Shown in pieces: positions 1 through 7,853 of a DNA stretch of 64,000 nucleotides (within the stretch, counting starts at the first letter, position 1; every line of letters starts with the position of its first letter). The position numbers and the translations under genes were made by a program. The notes below the pieces were generated by a model, which was not told the origin of the DNA, made no database searches, and saw only the letters and a program-made list of their open reading frames with translations. Source of the stretch: Planomicrobium sp. Y74. Lineage in GTDB: Bacteria > Bacillota > Bacilli > Bacillales_A > Planococcaceae. The stretch is from the NCBI RefSeq assembly GCF_003668635.1, contig NZ_RCWH01000006.1:186001-250000 (forward strand), written 5' to 3'.

Positions 1-783
1 GGTACATTGATTTTGCTAAGCTCCATTCACATGACGCTCTGGATCAACGCGGTATTCTTTGTGATTGCCGCCGCCCTGCTTATGAGGCTGCCCGAGAAGG
101 AAGAAATAGACCGGGAGAAAATTCCTTCGCTGACCTTTTCCCAGGTAAAGAGCGACTTTATAGCAGTTAATCAATTCATCGCCAAAAACAAATACATAGC
201 ATTTATTTATCTCGGCTTTATTTTAGTCATGATTTTCTCGTTCGCCATGGATGCCCAGGAAGTAGTTTTTACACAGCGGGTGATCGGACTGTCAGAAGTG
301 GATTACAGCCTGTTGATTAGTATCACTGGAATCGGGTCGGTGAGCGGCGGCATTCTGCTTTCTGTCTTTTCCTCTAAAATTTCCCTGAGAATGATGATTG
401 TGCTGGGAGTATTGATGACGGCGGTAGGCTATGTCATTTACGCATTTTCCTGGTCATTCCTGTCCATCACGATAGGATTTCTGATTTTAGGTTTTTTCAA
501 TGTATTCATGAATGCCGGTATCTCCACGTTTTATCAAAACAATATTCCGGTTTCACTGATGGGACGAGTCACCAGCGTTTTTCAATTGCTTCAAAGTGGC
601 TTACAGGTGATTTTCATCCTCGGAACCGGTATTTTGGCGGATGCTATTTCCCTGCGAATTACGATTATAGCGCTTGCGGTGATTATGCTGCTCTCGGCCT
701 TTGTCTTTTCATGCTTTGTTTTCAAACCGCAAAGGGCTGAATTCTACCAGGAAGAAGAAGCTGACAACGAAGTGCTGGTTTAG
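1..783 (+). CDS. MFS transporter, C-terminal part (cut by window edge)
   Basis: The reading frame is open from base 1, so the start lies outside the window and about 258 C-terminal residues are seen. They contain about seven hydrophobic segments typical of the second half of a 12-helix major facilitator: near residues 8-27, 63-82, 100-122, 126-146, 150-175, 190-215 and 218-240. A short cytoplasmic loop with charged residues (LPEKEEIDREK) separates the first two. The protein ends in an acidic tail. The MFS assignment is inferred from the helix pattern and from Gly-rich helices such as ITGIGSVSGGILLS and MGRVTSVFQLLQSG. The substrate cannot be told; drug or metabolite export is the usual role of such proteins in Bacilli. 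The next gene on the same strand is 70 bp away and unrelated. Confidence 0.8.
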   Translation, partial: GTLILLSSIHMTLWINAVFFVIAAALLMRLPEKEEIDREKIPSLTFSQVKSDFIAVNQFIAKNKYIAFIYLGFILVMIFSFAMDAQEVVFTQRVIGLSEVDYSLLISITGIGSVSGGILLSVFSSKISLRMMIVLGVLMTAVGYVIYAFSWSFLSITIGFLILGFFNVFMNAGISTFYQNNIPVSLMGRVTSVFQLLQSGLQVIFILGTGILADAISLRITIIALAVIMLLSAFVFSCFVFKPQRAEFYQEEEADNEVLV

Positions 784-852
784 CGTCCGTGTTAAGCTGT
801 TTGGAGTTTTTCAATGTTATACGAATAAAGGGGAATTTGGAGGAATGGAGAA

Positions 853-1323
853 ATGAACATTAACAATCTTCAGCAATCGATACAAATCCTGCCTGTAACC
901 GAGCAATATGAAGAGGCGGCGAGGCAATTGATCCTCGACGGGCTGGAAGAGAGGTTCGGTTTTTTGGATCATTCCTTCAATCCGGATCTAAGGAATATCA
1001 TCCAAAACTACAGCCGGAATGGCGGCATATTCCTGGTCGGTCTCCAGGACAATAAAGTCGTCTGCACAGGAGCATTAACCAAAGAAGGCGCAACTGCCGG
1101 AAGAATCCAGCGGATGTCGGTGAAGCAGTCCCATAGACGCGGCGGCCTGGCCGAATCGATGCTGCGAAAGCTGGAGGAAACAGCAAGGCAGCTGGGATAT
1201 AGAGAGCTGGTCTTAGAGACAAACAACGAGTGGCATAGCGCGATTGAATTTTATAAGAAGATGGGCTATGGAGTGGACTGGAAAGATGAAGAGCGCAGTT
1301 ATTTTTTGAAAGCGTTGGATTGA
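853..1323 (+). CDS. GNAT family N-acetyltransferase
   Basis: A 156-residue protein with the GNAT fold. The acetyl-CoA pyrophosphate-binding loop (motif A, Q/RxxGxG/A) is read as QSHRRGGLAESML near residues 92-104, and the C-terminal motif B as FYKKMGYG near 133-140. Such enzymes transfer an acetyl group from acetyl-CoA to an amine in the cytoplasm; the acceptor is unknown here. The ATG at 853 is preceded by a GGAGGAATGGAG ribosome site. It is one of eight GNAT genes in the window. It lies 21 bp before a GrpB-like gene and could be cotranscribed with it. Confidence 0.88.
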   Translation: MNINNLQQSIQILPVTEQYEEAARQLILDGLEERFGFLDHSFNPDLRNIIQNYSRNGGIFLVGLQDNKVVCTGALTKEGATAGRIQRMSVKQSHRRGGLAESMLRKLEETARQLGYRELVLETNNEWHSAIEFYKKMGYGVDWKDEERSYFLKALD

Positions 1324-1344
1324 TTGTTGTAGAGGGGGAGTTTT

Positions 1345-1881
1345 ATGAAACTGGGCCTTAAACAGGACGAAGTAAGGGTAGTGGACTATACGCCCAAATG
1401 GCATGAAGAATTTATTCGCGTGCAAAAAGAGCTGATTGAAAATACTGGGCTTGATGAAAAACGTATAGAACATATTGGCAGCACGGCGATTAAAGGAATG
1501 GCTGCAAAGCCGATCCTGGATTTAGTCGCTGGAGTTAATGACTTGGGTCAAGTGGATCAAGAGTTGCTGCAGGCGTTTCATGAAACAGGTTTCCTTCGGT
1601 TGAAAGTGGAGCGGCCAGGCGAAATCGTGCTGGCAAAGTTTACGGATGATACGTATCAGGAAAAGACCCATTTCATCCATCTGGTTGAATATCGTGGAGA
1701 ACTTTGGAATAACGTAATTTATTTTAGAGATTATCTGAACTCAAATGTGGAAGCGAGAACTCAATATCAGGAGATTAAATTTGCGTACTTGAAAAATGCT
1801 GCTAAAGGTATAAAAGAATACACGGATTTTAAGGAAGCATTTGTGAAAGGAATTCTTGCAAAGAGAACAGAGTCACTTTAA
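1345..1881 (+). CDS. GrpB family protein (UPF0157, nucleotidyltransferase-like fold)
   Basis: A 178-residue protein matching the GrpB/UPF0157 family. The N-terminal V.DY.P.W...F.....L pattern (VRVVDYTPKWHEEF) is followed by the family signature EHIGSTAIKGMAAKPILDL near residues 43-60. The family has a nucleotidyltransferase-like fold, sometimes fused to dephospho-CoA kinase, but its reaction is not established. The GSTA/KP.LDL motif is the nucleotidyltransferase-type Gly-Ser plus acidic site. The ribosome site GAGGGGGAG lies 8 bp before the ATG. It sits in a run of small metabolic genes on the plus strand, so there is no contextual clue to the substrate. Confidence 0.85.
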   Translation: MKLGLKQDEVRVVDYTPKWHEEFIRVQKELIENTGLDEKRIEHIGSTAIKGMAAKPILDLVAGVNDLGQVDQELLQAFHETGFLRLKVERPGEIVLAKFTDDTYQEKTHFIHLVEYRGELWNNVIYFRDYLNSNVEARTQYQEIKFAYLKNAAKGIKEYTDFKEAFVKGILAKRTESL

Positions 1882-1937
1882 ATAAAGGAAATCGGTTTCT
1901 GGCAATCAAGAAGGTATAGTGAGGGAGTGTGTTTTTC

Positions 1938-2612
1938 ATGAACAGAACTTTGGTGATCAGTGACATTCACGGAGAGCTTGAACTTTTTGAGGAGCTGCTG
2001 CAAAAAGCGGGGTATGATGCTGCCGAAGACCAGCTGATTTTACTGGGAGATTATGTGGACCGCGGTCCGGATTCAAAAGGCGTGCTGGAGCGGGTAATCG
2101 AGTTGAAAAAAGGCGGTGCAATTGTGTTGAGCGGCAACCATGACGCGATGATGCTGGCTGCGGCAAACGGTGAACCCGCTGCCCTGGAGAGATGGGTGAG
2201 AAACGGTGCCATTCCCACTTTGCAGAGCTACAATCCGTCAATCAAAGATGCTGAGCTGCCGACCACAGACAGCTTTTTGGAGCATGTCGCCTTTATTAAG
2301 GAACTAAGCTTTTTCCATGAAACAGAAGATACTATTTTTGTGCATGCGGGTGTTCAGCCCGGCAAACAGGTTCAAAAGACCAATCCTTATGTACTGATAT
2401 GGATACGTGAAGAATTTTATGAAGCCTACGAAGGCGAAAAAACGGTTGTATTCGGCCACACTCCGGCACATGTGTTGCGAGGCGATGGAAACGATGCTGT
2501 TTTTTTCGGAAGCAATAACATCATCGGTATAGATGGTGGCGCAGTTTACGGGGGGCAGCTGAATTGTCTGGAATTGCCGAGCCGGAAGAGTTATTTTGTG
2601 AAGAAAAGGTAA
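1938..2612 (+). CDS. PPP-family metallophosphatase (ApaH/PrpE-like)
   Basis: A 224-residue protein with the full metal-binding signature of the PPP phosphoesterases: SDIHGE near residue 8, GDYVDRG near 38-44, GNHDAM near 67-72 and a C-terminal GHTP. These motifs place two divalent metals in the active site. Relatives include bacterial Ser/Thr phosphatases and the diadenosine-tetraphosphate hydrolase PrpE, and the sequence alone does not decide between them. The ATG at 1938 was chosen over an in-frame GTG at 1929 because GAGGGAG lies 10 bp before the ATG and touches the GTG. A weak hairpin (AAGCTG/CAGCTT) follows the stop without a T-run. Confidence 0.88.
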   Translation: MNRTLVISDIHGELELFEELLQKAGYDAAEDQLILLGDYVDRGPDSKGVLERVIELKKGGAIVLSGNHDAMMLAAANGEPAALERWVRNGAIPTLQSYNPSIKDAELPTTDSFLEHVAFIKELSFFHETEDTIFVHAGVQPGKQVQKTNPYVLIWIREEFYEAYEGEKTVVFGHTPAHVLRGDGNDAVFFGSNNIIGIDGGAVYGGQLNCLELPSRKSYFVKKR

Positions 2613-2673
2613 AGCTGTTTTCATAAATCAGCTTAGTGAATAAAAAATAAGTGCAATTAGAAAGAGGTACATA

Positions 2674-3027
2674 ATGGAGATTTATAAATTTGATAAGAGC
2701 AGCGGTAAAAAAATATCGAAATTCGGTTCCGATTTTATTATGTCCCGCGTAATTCAGACAGATAAAGCGGCCAACATAGGCTACATTTATTTGGAAGAAG
2801 GCGGCATCGTCGGATACCACCAGGCAGTTGTTCCGCAGTTGTTGCTGATTGTAACTGGTGAAGGGTCTGTTCGCGGGGAGAATGACGAATATTTTACCGT
2901 TGTGCCTGGAGACGCTGTGTTCTGGGTAAAAGGCGAATGGCATGAAACCAAGTCGGAAAACGGACTGACCGCAATCGTTATTGAAAGTGAAGAATTGGAA
3001 CCTTCGTCGTTTATGGACAATAAGTAA
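2674..3027 (+). CDS. Cupin-domain protein
   Basis: A 117-residue single-domain protein with a cupin barrel pattern. Conserved features are GYHQAVVPQLLLIVTGEGSV near residues 47-66 and PGDAVFWVKGEWHE near 83-96. This corresponds to cupin motif 1 (G.H.....Q...V..GEG) and motif 2 (PGD...W..GE.H). Cupins of this size bind a metal or small ligand and may be isomerases, dioxygenases or sensors; no specific activity can be assigned. The ribosome site AAAGAGG precedes the ATG. The gene ends 53 bp before the first 20-bp repeat array of the window and converges with a kinase gene on the other strand. Confidence 0.82.
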   Translation: MEIYKFDKSSGKKISKFGSDFIMSRVIQTDKAANIGYIYLEEGGIVGYHQAVVPQLLLIVTGEGSVRGENDEYFTVVPGDAVFWVKGEWHETKSENGLTAIVIESEELEPSSFMDNK

Positions 3028-3080
3028 TCACTGTGCCGCTCTTGAAATGAAGAGTATGCAGAGTTATTCGGGGTGAAAAA

Positions 3081-3200
3081 CAGCTGAGTGATCATAGAAT
3101 CCGCTGAGTGATCATAGAATGAAATAAGTGATCATAGAACTCAATGAGTGATTATAGAACACCATAAGTGATCATAGAATGCAAAATACCGCTCATAGAA
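3081..3200. repeat. Tandem array 1, 20-bp period (5 clear + 1 degenerate unit)
   Basis: Five units start at 3081, 3101, 3121, 3141 and 3161, exactly 20 bp apart. Each carries the core AGTGATCATAGAA (one T for C at 3152) and a variable 7-bp linker. A sixth, degenerate unit (CTCATAGAA) follows to about 3201. The tract lies between convergent genes (cupin and kinase). It contains no plausible gene. No GGATG-type hairpin like that beside the other arrays was found near this one. Confidence 0.9.
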
Positions 3201-3297
3201 TTGCAGCACTTCAGAAATATACTTGTTTCTTGCTCAATTCCACGTATTTTATTGCCAGTACCGCCTCTTTTATGCGAATAAAGACTTTCTTTTGCAT

Positions 3298-3822
3298 TTA
3301 GGTCTTTAAATAATTGATGACTTCCTGCAAATACGCTTCTAGAGGTTGGTCGGTATTGATGGTCAGGATTTCATATCCGACAGGCTTTTTGCTGTTGGCG
3401 ATTGTGTAAGTGAAAGCTTCCGGCGAAAGGACTTCTCCGATTTGACTAACCATCCGGTTGCGCGTCTTTAATCTCCGGTTGATTTCGTTCATGTCGTCCA
3501 AATAGCATTCCACATACTTATAAGTAGCATTATATTTTTCGCACAAGAAAATTCCTTTTTCGACAAGTTCATTGTACAAGCACGGACTGTCCAAGATGAC
3601 ATGGAATCCCTGTGAGAGATGGAATTCGACCAGCGACCAATCGATGTTATAGGCGATCTTGCCGGCAAGCTTTGAATCGATCGGCGCGTCCTCGATCGAC
3701 TCCATCAAAGAAGATTTGACGACATCGTGGTCCACAATAACTGCGCCAAACTGTTGTGCGATTTCACGGGAAAGCGCTGACTTTCCGGACCCTGGAAACC
3801 CTGACATTTGAATAAAAATCAT
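3298..3822 (-). CDS. P-loop kinase-like ATP-binding protein
   Basis: A 174-residue protein with Walker A GFPGSGKSAL at residues 8-17 and a Walker B-like strand HVILDSP near 75-81. A basic helix RRLKTRNR fits the lid of small kinases. The fold resembles the AAA_33/zeta-toxin-like and chloramphenicol-phosphotransferase-like P-loop kinases; the phosphate acceptor is unknown. The start was placed at the ATG at 3822, not an upstream ATG at 3861, because AGAGGAA lies about 6 bp before it and the P-loop then begins at the usual distance from the N-terminus. It is transcribed toward the cupin gene and diverges from the following GNAT gene. Confidence 0.82.
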   Translation of the reverse strand: MIFIQMSGFPGSGKSALSREIAQQFGAVIVDHDVVKSSLMESIEDAPIDSKLAGKIAYNIDWSLVEFHLSQGFHVILDSPCLYNELVEKGIFLCEKYNATYKYVECYLDDMNEINRRLKTRNRMVSQIGEVLSPEAFTYTIANSKKPVGYEILTINTDQPLEAYLQEVINYLKT

Positions 3823-3915
3823 AGAAATTCCTCTTTTCTCATAACATTTTATGTGATGCATAATCTATTTTTTATCTTACTTCTTAATTAAATCGAATCT
3901 GGAGGTGAAACAGCA

Positions 3916-4392
3916 ATGGACTACTCTTTTCAAACAATGACACAGCAGCAGGCAGAAGAAATCGCTGCCTGTTGGCGTTACAGCGGGGAGTATTCCTTTT
4001 ACGATATGGACGCGGATCCGGAAGATTTAGCGGAATTCCTGAATCCGGAGGAACGGAATAATACATATTTCAGCGTAATTCAAAACGGGGAAGTCATCGG
4101 GTTCTACAGCTTTACTCAAACGGCTGACGATACGGTCGATATCGGACTGGGAATGAAACCGGATTTGACCGGTAATGGAAGAGGGAGCGAATTCCTGAAG
4201 GCTGGTATGGAATTTGCAACAACCACCTACAATCCCCGTAAAATAACCTTATCCGTAGCTGCTTTCAACAAGCGTGCAATTAAAGTATATGAAAAGATGG
4301 GCTTCAAAGAAACGGAACGGTTCCAACAAGCCACTAATGGCAGCGTTTATGAATTTTTGAAAATGGTTCATCGCTGCAGCAATACAATTTGA
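3916..4392 (+). CDS. GNAT family N-acetyltransferase
   Basis: A 158-residue GNAT protein. Motif A is read as GMKPDLTGNGRGSEFL near residues 78-93 (G.GRGSEF contacts the CoA pyrophosphate), and motif B as AIKVYEKMGFKETERF near 117-132. The N-terminal half has the aromatic-rich YSFYDMDADPEDL stretch seen in RimI-like relatives. The acceptor is unknown. GGAGG sits 7 bp before the ATG. It is followed after 22 bp by an ASCH gene and then by another GNAT gene, all close enough to be one transcript. Confidence 0.88.
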   Translation: MDYSFQTMTQQQAEEIAACWRYSGEYSFYDMDADPEDLAEFLNPEERNNTYFSVIQNGEVIGFYSFTQTADDTVDIGLGMKPDLTGNGRGSEFLKAGMEFATTTYNPRKITLSVAAFNKRAIKVYEKMGFKETERFQQATNGSVYEFLKMVHRCSNTI

Positions 4393-4414
4393 ATTAGAAA
4401 ATGAGGTTTTATTG

Positions 4415-4858
4415 ATGAATGAACAGACAGAAAAATTCTGGAATGATTATTGGGCAAAACAGGGGCAACCGAAGCCGGAAAAAGTGGAAGCATTTCAATT
4501 TGGAGCGGAAGCGGCCTGGCTGGCGGACCTGGTCGTCGAAGGCAAGAAAACGGCTACTTGTTCTGCCCATGTTTATTATGAAATTGAAAATGAGCCTTTG
4601 CCGCATGTTGGCCAATACAACATCGTGCTTGATGCGAAAGAGGAGCCGGTTGCCATCATCCGCGTGACTGAAGTTTCGATGATGCCGATGAACGAAGTGC
4701 CGGTGGAATTTGCCTTGGCAGAAGGCGAAGGAGATTACGAATTCTGGTGGAACGCACACGAGAATTTTTTCAAAAGCGAATTGGGGAAACTGGGGCTCGA
4801 ATACTCGGAATCGATGCAGCTCGTCTGCGAGCGTTTTGAGACGCTCCATACAAAATAG
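4415..4858 (+). CDS. ASCH-domain protein
   Basis: A 147-residue protein with the ASCH fold, an RNA-binding-like beta barrel related to PUA. The signature GKKTAT lies near residues 43-48 (family G.K..T), and the later strand PVAIIRVTEVSMMPM and the charged helix FALAEGEGDYEFWWNAHENFF match DUF437-type members. ASCH proteins are thought to bind RNA or modified nucleosides, and some E. coli members hydrolyse N4-acetylcytidine; no activity is claimed here. The ATG at 4415 has GAGG eight bases upstream; an in-frame TTG at 4412 is less likely. The stop at 4858 lies 12 bp from the next gene. Confidence 0.85.
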   Translation: MNEQTEKFWNDYWAKQGQPKPEKVEAFQFGAEAAWLADLVVEGKKTATCSAHVYYEIENEPLPHVGQYNIVLDAKEEPVAIIRVTEVSMMPMNEVPVEFALAEGEGDYEFWWNAHENFFKSELGKLGLEYSESMQLVCERFETLHTK

Positions 4859-4869
4859 GAGAGAAGAAC

Positions 4870-5364
4870 ATGGATGTATCTGTTATTAAACCAACTAAAA
4901 ATCACATAGAAGCTATTTCTGCGATTTGCTCGGCCGGGTGGAAGCAAACCGTTGAGGGGAAATTAAGTGAAGAGTATCAGGAACGAAATATAGCTTTCTG
5001 GTATAACCACGAGCGCATCCGCAGCGATATGGAAGCCGGATACTATACACATGTGGCCTTGATCGACTCTGACGTAGCGGGAGTGATAGGCGGCGGGATA
5101 ACCAGCCCTGGCGTGAGTGAGGTATTCATGCTGTATGTAGATGAAACTTACCGCTACCAAGGAATCGGAAGACTGTTGCTTGAATCGCTGACCGAATTGC
5201 AGAAAGAGCAAGGCTCGACGGAACAATGGGTTTCCGTTCAGGAAGAGAATCATCGGGGCATCCCGTTTTACGAAGCGAGAGGGTTTCAGCTTCAAGGGAA
5301 GAAAACAGAAAAGACCGGTACTGGAGAAGAGCAGATATCGCTGCGGTACTCGAGGGAAATCTGA
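4870..5364 (+). CDS. GNAT family N-acetyltransferase
   Basis: A 164-residue GNAT enzyme. Motif A is MLYVDETYRYQGIGRLLLES near residues 92-111, a textbook R/Y..GIG..LL loop, and motif B is IPFYEARGFQLQGKKT near 134-149. The N-terminus contains AICSAGWKQTV, a common opening in this family. The acceptor substrate is unknown. AGGAGAG lies just upstream of the ATG. It probably ends an operon with the ASCH and GNAT genes before it. A long imperfect hairpin follows at 5379-5414. Confidence 0.88.
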   Translation: MDVSVIKPTKNHIEAISAICSAGWKQTVEGKLSEEYQERNIAFWYNHERIRSDMEAGYYTHVALIDSDVAGVIGGGITSPGVSEVFMLYVDETYRYQGIGRLLLESLTELQKEQGSTEQWVSVQEENHRGIPFYEARGFQLQGKKTEKTGTGEEQISLRYSREI

Positions 5365-5378
5365 GGTTTTACAGACCA

Positions 5379-5414
5379 ATAAGGGGAGGCGCTGACTGTA
5401 GCTCCTGCCCTTAT
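5379..5414. terminator. Hairpin between convergent genes
   Basis: The segments ATAAGGG, AGG and GCT pair with AGC, CCT and CCCTTAT around a 6-base loop, interrupted by single mismatches. The structure covers the stop codon of the minus-strand hydrolase gene. There is no T-run on either side, so termination is only a guess. Confidence 0.45.
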
Positions 5415-6259
5415 CGGCCTGTAACTTGCTGGTTTTTTCGTGATTTTACACCAGAACTTTTCAGGAAACGGATCATCTCTGTGTTGAATTTTTCAGGCTC
5501 ATCGCGGATTAAGCCGTGTCCGCTGTGTTTGAAAGGCACCAGAACGGAATTAGGGATTTCCTTTTCAAGGTATTCCCCTAATTTGTATGAGCAGATTTTA
5601 TCCTTCTTGCCATGAAAAATTGCTGTAGGAACAGTGAGGGTCGATAGTTCATCCCGCAAATCTTCGTCGCGCAGGGCGATGCCTGAATTGATAGTCGAGT
5701 GAGCGCCGGCTCTAAGGCCTACCTGCTCGAACCAATGAGTGAACTGCGGTGATTTTTTCTGTTTAAAGAACATATTGGAAAGTTGAGCCAGGAATGCTGG
5801 CCTATCCATCTTGATTACTTTAATGAGAGCATCCATTTCTATGGGCTTCATACCGATTTTGAAATCTTCCCGTTGGGTGAACAAAGGAGCTGCCGGAGCC
5901 ATCAGCCATAGTTTATCGACATTTTCCTGACCATATTTAGTAAGGTAGCGAATGGCAATGGCGCCACCCATTGAATGACCGCCGAGAACAAATTTTTTAA
6001 GTCCCAGATGATCGACGACAGCCTTTATATCACTGGCTGCTGTGTCGTAATCATAGCCGCTCCACGGCTTGTCCGAGTTACCATAGCCGCGCAGGTTAAT
6101 GCCGATAAAACGGAAACCATTTGATGCGAGATCACTTACTTGGTATTCATAAAATTTGCTGTTGAGCGGCCAACCATGCAATAAGACGACAGGCTGCCCC
6201 GAACCAATATCTTCAACGTAAATTTTAACGCCTTTCTCAACTTGGATATAGTATCCCAT
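5411..6259 (-). CDS. Alpha/beta hydrolase (chloroperoxidase/epoxide-hydrolase-like)
   Basis: A 282-residue alpha/beta hydrolase. The oxyanion-hole motif LLHGWP is near residue 26, the nucleophile elbow GGHSMGGAIA near 92-101, a candidate acid D in HGKKDKIC near 216-223, and the catalytic His in KHSGHGLIRDEP near 243-254. This arrangement fits non-heme chloroperoxidase-like esterases that act on small esters or lactones in the cytoplasm; the substrate is not inferable. The ATG at 6259 follows a GGGGGT ribosome site. The stop lies inside a hairpin shared with the convergent GNAT gene. Confidence 0.88.
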   Translation of the reverse strand: MGYYIQVEKGVKIYVEDIGSGQPVVLLHGWPLNSKFYEYQVSDLASNGFRFIGINLRGYGNSDKPWSGYDYDTAASDIKAVVDHLGLKKFVLGGHSMGGAIAIRYLTKYGQENVDKLWLMAPAAPLFTQREDFKIGMKPIEMDALIKVIKMDRPAFLAQLSNMFFKQKKSPQFTHWFEQVGLRAGAHSTINSGIALRDEDLRDELSTLTVPTAIFHGKKDKICSYKLGEYLEKEIPNSVLVPFKHSGHGLIRDEPEKFNTEMIRFLKSSGVKSRKNQQVTGR

Positions 6260-6440
6260 TTTTTACCCCCTAAGTTTCTATTTCCTTTTTAATTCCCCTC
6301 CCCATTCATCGAATAAACGTTACAAAGAGTTCGGGTGCCAAGGCAATTGCCTGCAACCGGATTTAAAAAAATCGCTTCAGCAAATAAAAAGAAAGTATGA
6401 AAGAATATAAATAAGATGACTTTTATTGGAGAGTGGAATC

Positions 6441-6908
6441 GTGAAAACTAAGCTGCAGAAAATGAACGAGGAAGAATTTGATCAATACATGGAATATTTT
6501 ATCCCGGATTACGCAAAAGACTTATCCGACAATTTTATGATTCCAGTGGAAAAGGCTTTGGAAGAATCGAAGAATGTAATGGAGACTTTATTTCCGGACA
6601 AGCAGGACTCAGCTGATCAGTACATCTGCAATATTTATTCGCTGGCAGACGAACAGAATGTCGGCGTGATTTGGTACAATATCCAAACTGAAAGCAATAA
6701 AGCCTATATCTACCACGTCCTCATTCATGAAGCGTTCAGAAAAAGGGGATTCGCCAGCCTGGTGCTGAAAGAATTAGAGGCAACTGTGAAAAGTGCCGGC
6801 GTCACTTCAATGGGATTGAATGTCTTCGGCAATAATCCTGGTGCCCAAAGAGTTTATGAGAAATTGGGGTATCAGCCATCATCTATTGCGATGGGGAAAC
6901 GGATTTAG
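6441..6908 (+). CDS. GNAT family N-acetyltransferase
   Basis: A 155-residue GNAT protein. Motif A is VLIHEAFRKRGFASLVLKEL near residues 93-112 and motif B is AQRVYEKLGYQ near 137-147. The sequence NVGVIWYNIQTE forms the beta-4 strand. The GTG at 6441 was chosen because TTGGAGAGTGG lies directly upstream; an in-frame TTG at 6426 would overlap that ribosome site. The gene is monocistronic, with a rho-independent terminator 24 bp after the stop and a 21-bp repeat array behind it. Confidence 0.85.
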   Translation: MKTKLQKMNEEEFDQYMEYFIPDYAKDLSDNFMIPVEKALEESKNVMETLFPDKQDSADQYICNIYSLADEQNVGVIWYNIQTESNKAYIYHVLIHEAFRKRGFASLVLKELEATVKSAGVTSMGLNVFGNNPGAQRVYEKLGYQPSSIAMGKRI

Positions 6909-6931
6909 GTAAGAATATATGACATTAATTT

Positions 6932-6960
6932 AAAGGACCTTTCTCAAGGGTCCTTTTTTT
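6932..6960 (+). terminator. Rho-independent terminator of GNAT gene
   Basis: AAAGGACC pairs with GGTCCTTT around a 9-base loop and runs straight into seven T residues. Confidence 0.88.
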
Positions 6961-6986
6961 ACATTTTGGAATCAGAAAGTAGAATA

Positions 6987-7080
6987 GAAAGTATTTCAGC
7001 CAATTTGGAAAGTATTTAGGGTGAAATAGAAAGTATTTGAGGAGTTTCGGAAAGTATATCCAAATAACTGGAAGTTCAAC
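6987..7080. repeat. Tandem array 2, 21-bp period (4 clear + 1 degenerate unit)
   Basis: The core GAAAGTATTT starts at 6987, 7008, 7029 and 7050 (last core GAAAGTATAT), exactly 21 bp apart. A degraded copy GAAGTTCA begins in register at 7071. The 11-bp linkers differ. An out-of-register copy, GAAAGTAGAA, occurs at 6975. The array lies between convergent genes just behind a terminator and 62 bp before the hairpin pair at 7143-7200. Confidence 0.88.
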
Positions 7081-7142
7081 TGTATCCCGCGCTCAAATAT
7101 CGCTTAATATCATAGAATAACGCAAAAAAACACAGAATGATC

Positions 7143-7200
7143 GGATGGTTTCCGCTTGGCGGAAACCATCCGAAGAACATTCGCCGGGGCGAATGTTTTT
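7143..7200 (+). other. Two strong hairpins downstream of array 2
   Basis: The first hairpin has a perfect 13-bp stem, GGATGGTTTCCGC with GCGGAAACCATCC, around TTG (7143-7171). The second pairs AACATTCGCC with GGCGAATGTT around GG (7176-7197) and ends in a T-run, so it could terminate plus-strand transcripts. The first belongs to the GGATG hairpin family found next to arrays at 32.6, 41.4, 58.2 and 62.3 kb. Confidence 0.85.
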
Positions 7201-7211
7201 CAATTCAGATC

Positions 7212-7751
7212 TTAAGGTCGTCTCTCCCATGGACTAAGCGTCCCAACAATATATTGCGCTTTCCCATCCCGCATCGCTTCTATGACGCCAGCCGAAATCT
7301 CATCATGTGTCAGCCAGCGGGATGTGCCGTTTTCCAAGTGGAATCCAAGCTGGATTTGATGGTAACGGACATGTGCTGGTACCGAAACCCGGGCTTTTAT
7401 TTCTTCGAGGTTAGAACTGCTGCCGTTGACATGGAATAATTTCCATTCCGAGTCACGCGGCAGAGAGTCGATTAAACAGGGAATCACGTCTGGCCCATCC
7501 GAGTGGATCCAGGCAAGCACCAATTGAATCGGACCATTTTTTTGCTGAATATGGGATAACTGCTCAGCTAGTTTTTCGGTGGCCTTGTAATCGACTGAAA
7601 CCGGAATTATTCCTTCCGGGTTCTTTTCAATCAGCCGCTGCATCTTTTCGGGATTGCGGCCAATCATCGAAACGCGGTACCCATTTTGCGATAACCAGAC
7701 AGAAGCCTGGGCAAGCATGCCGGTGCCGCCGATCACTAATGCATGTTTCAT
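7212..7751 (-). CDS. Short-chain dehydrogenase-like NAD(P)-binding protein
   Basis: A 179-residue Rossmann-fold protein. The dinucleotide-binding loop is VIGGTGMLAQASVWLS near residues 6-21 (GxxGxx), followed by VSMIGRNPEKM, where an Arg after beta-2 suggests NADP preference. It is shorter than the usual 240-280-residue SDR, and no clear catalytic YxxxK was found, so catalysis is uncertain. It may be an atypical SDR or a NAD(P)-binding regulator. The ATG follows AAAGGACTG. It diverges from the membrane-protein gene at 7854 and converges on array 2. Confidence 0.72.
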   Translation of the reverse strand: MKHALVIGGTGMLAQASVWLSQNGYRVSMIGRNPEKMQRLIEKNPEGIIPVSVDYKATEKLAEQLSHIQQKNGPIQLVLAWIHSDGPDVIPCLIDSLPRDSEWKLFHVNGSSSNLEEIKARVSVPAHVRYHQIQLGFHLENGTSRWLTHDEISAGVIEAMRDGKAQYIVGTLSPWERRP

Positions 7752-7853
7752 AAAGATCAGTCCTTTGTTGAACAGAATAATGAGATTATTTTAAATTTAT
7801 AGCCAGTAAAAGGGAATTAATAAGGTATGATTAAAGAAAAAAGGAGAATTCAA

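Noticed and set aside
3081-3200. CRISPR array
   Set aside because: Repeat cores are 10-13 bp with 7-10 bp linkers, well below CRISPR sizes, and no cas gene is near.
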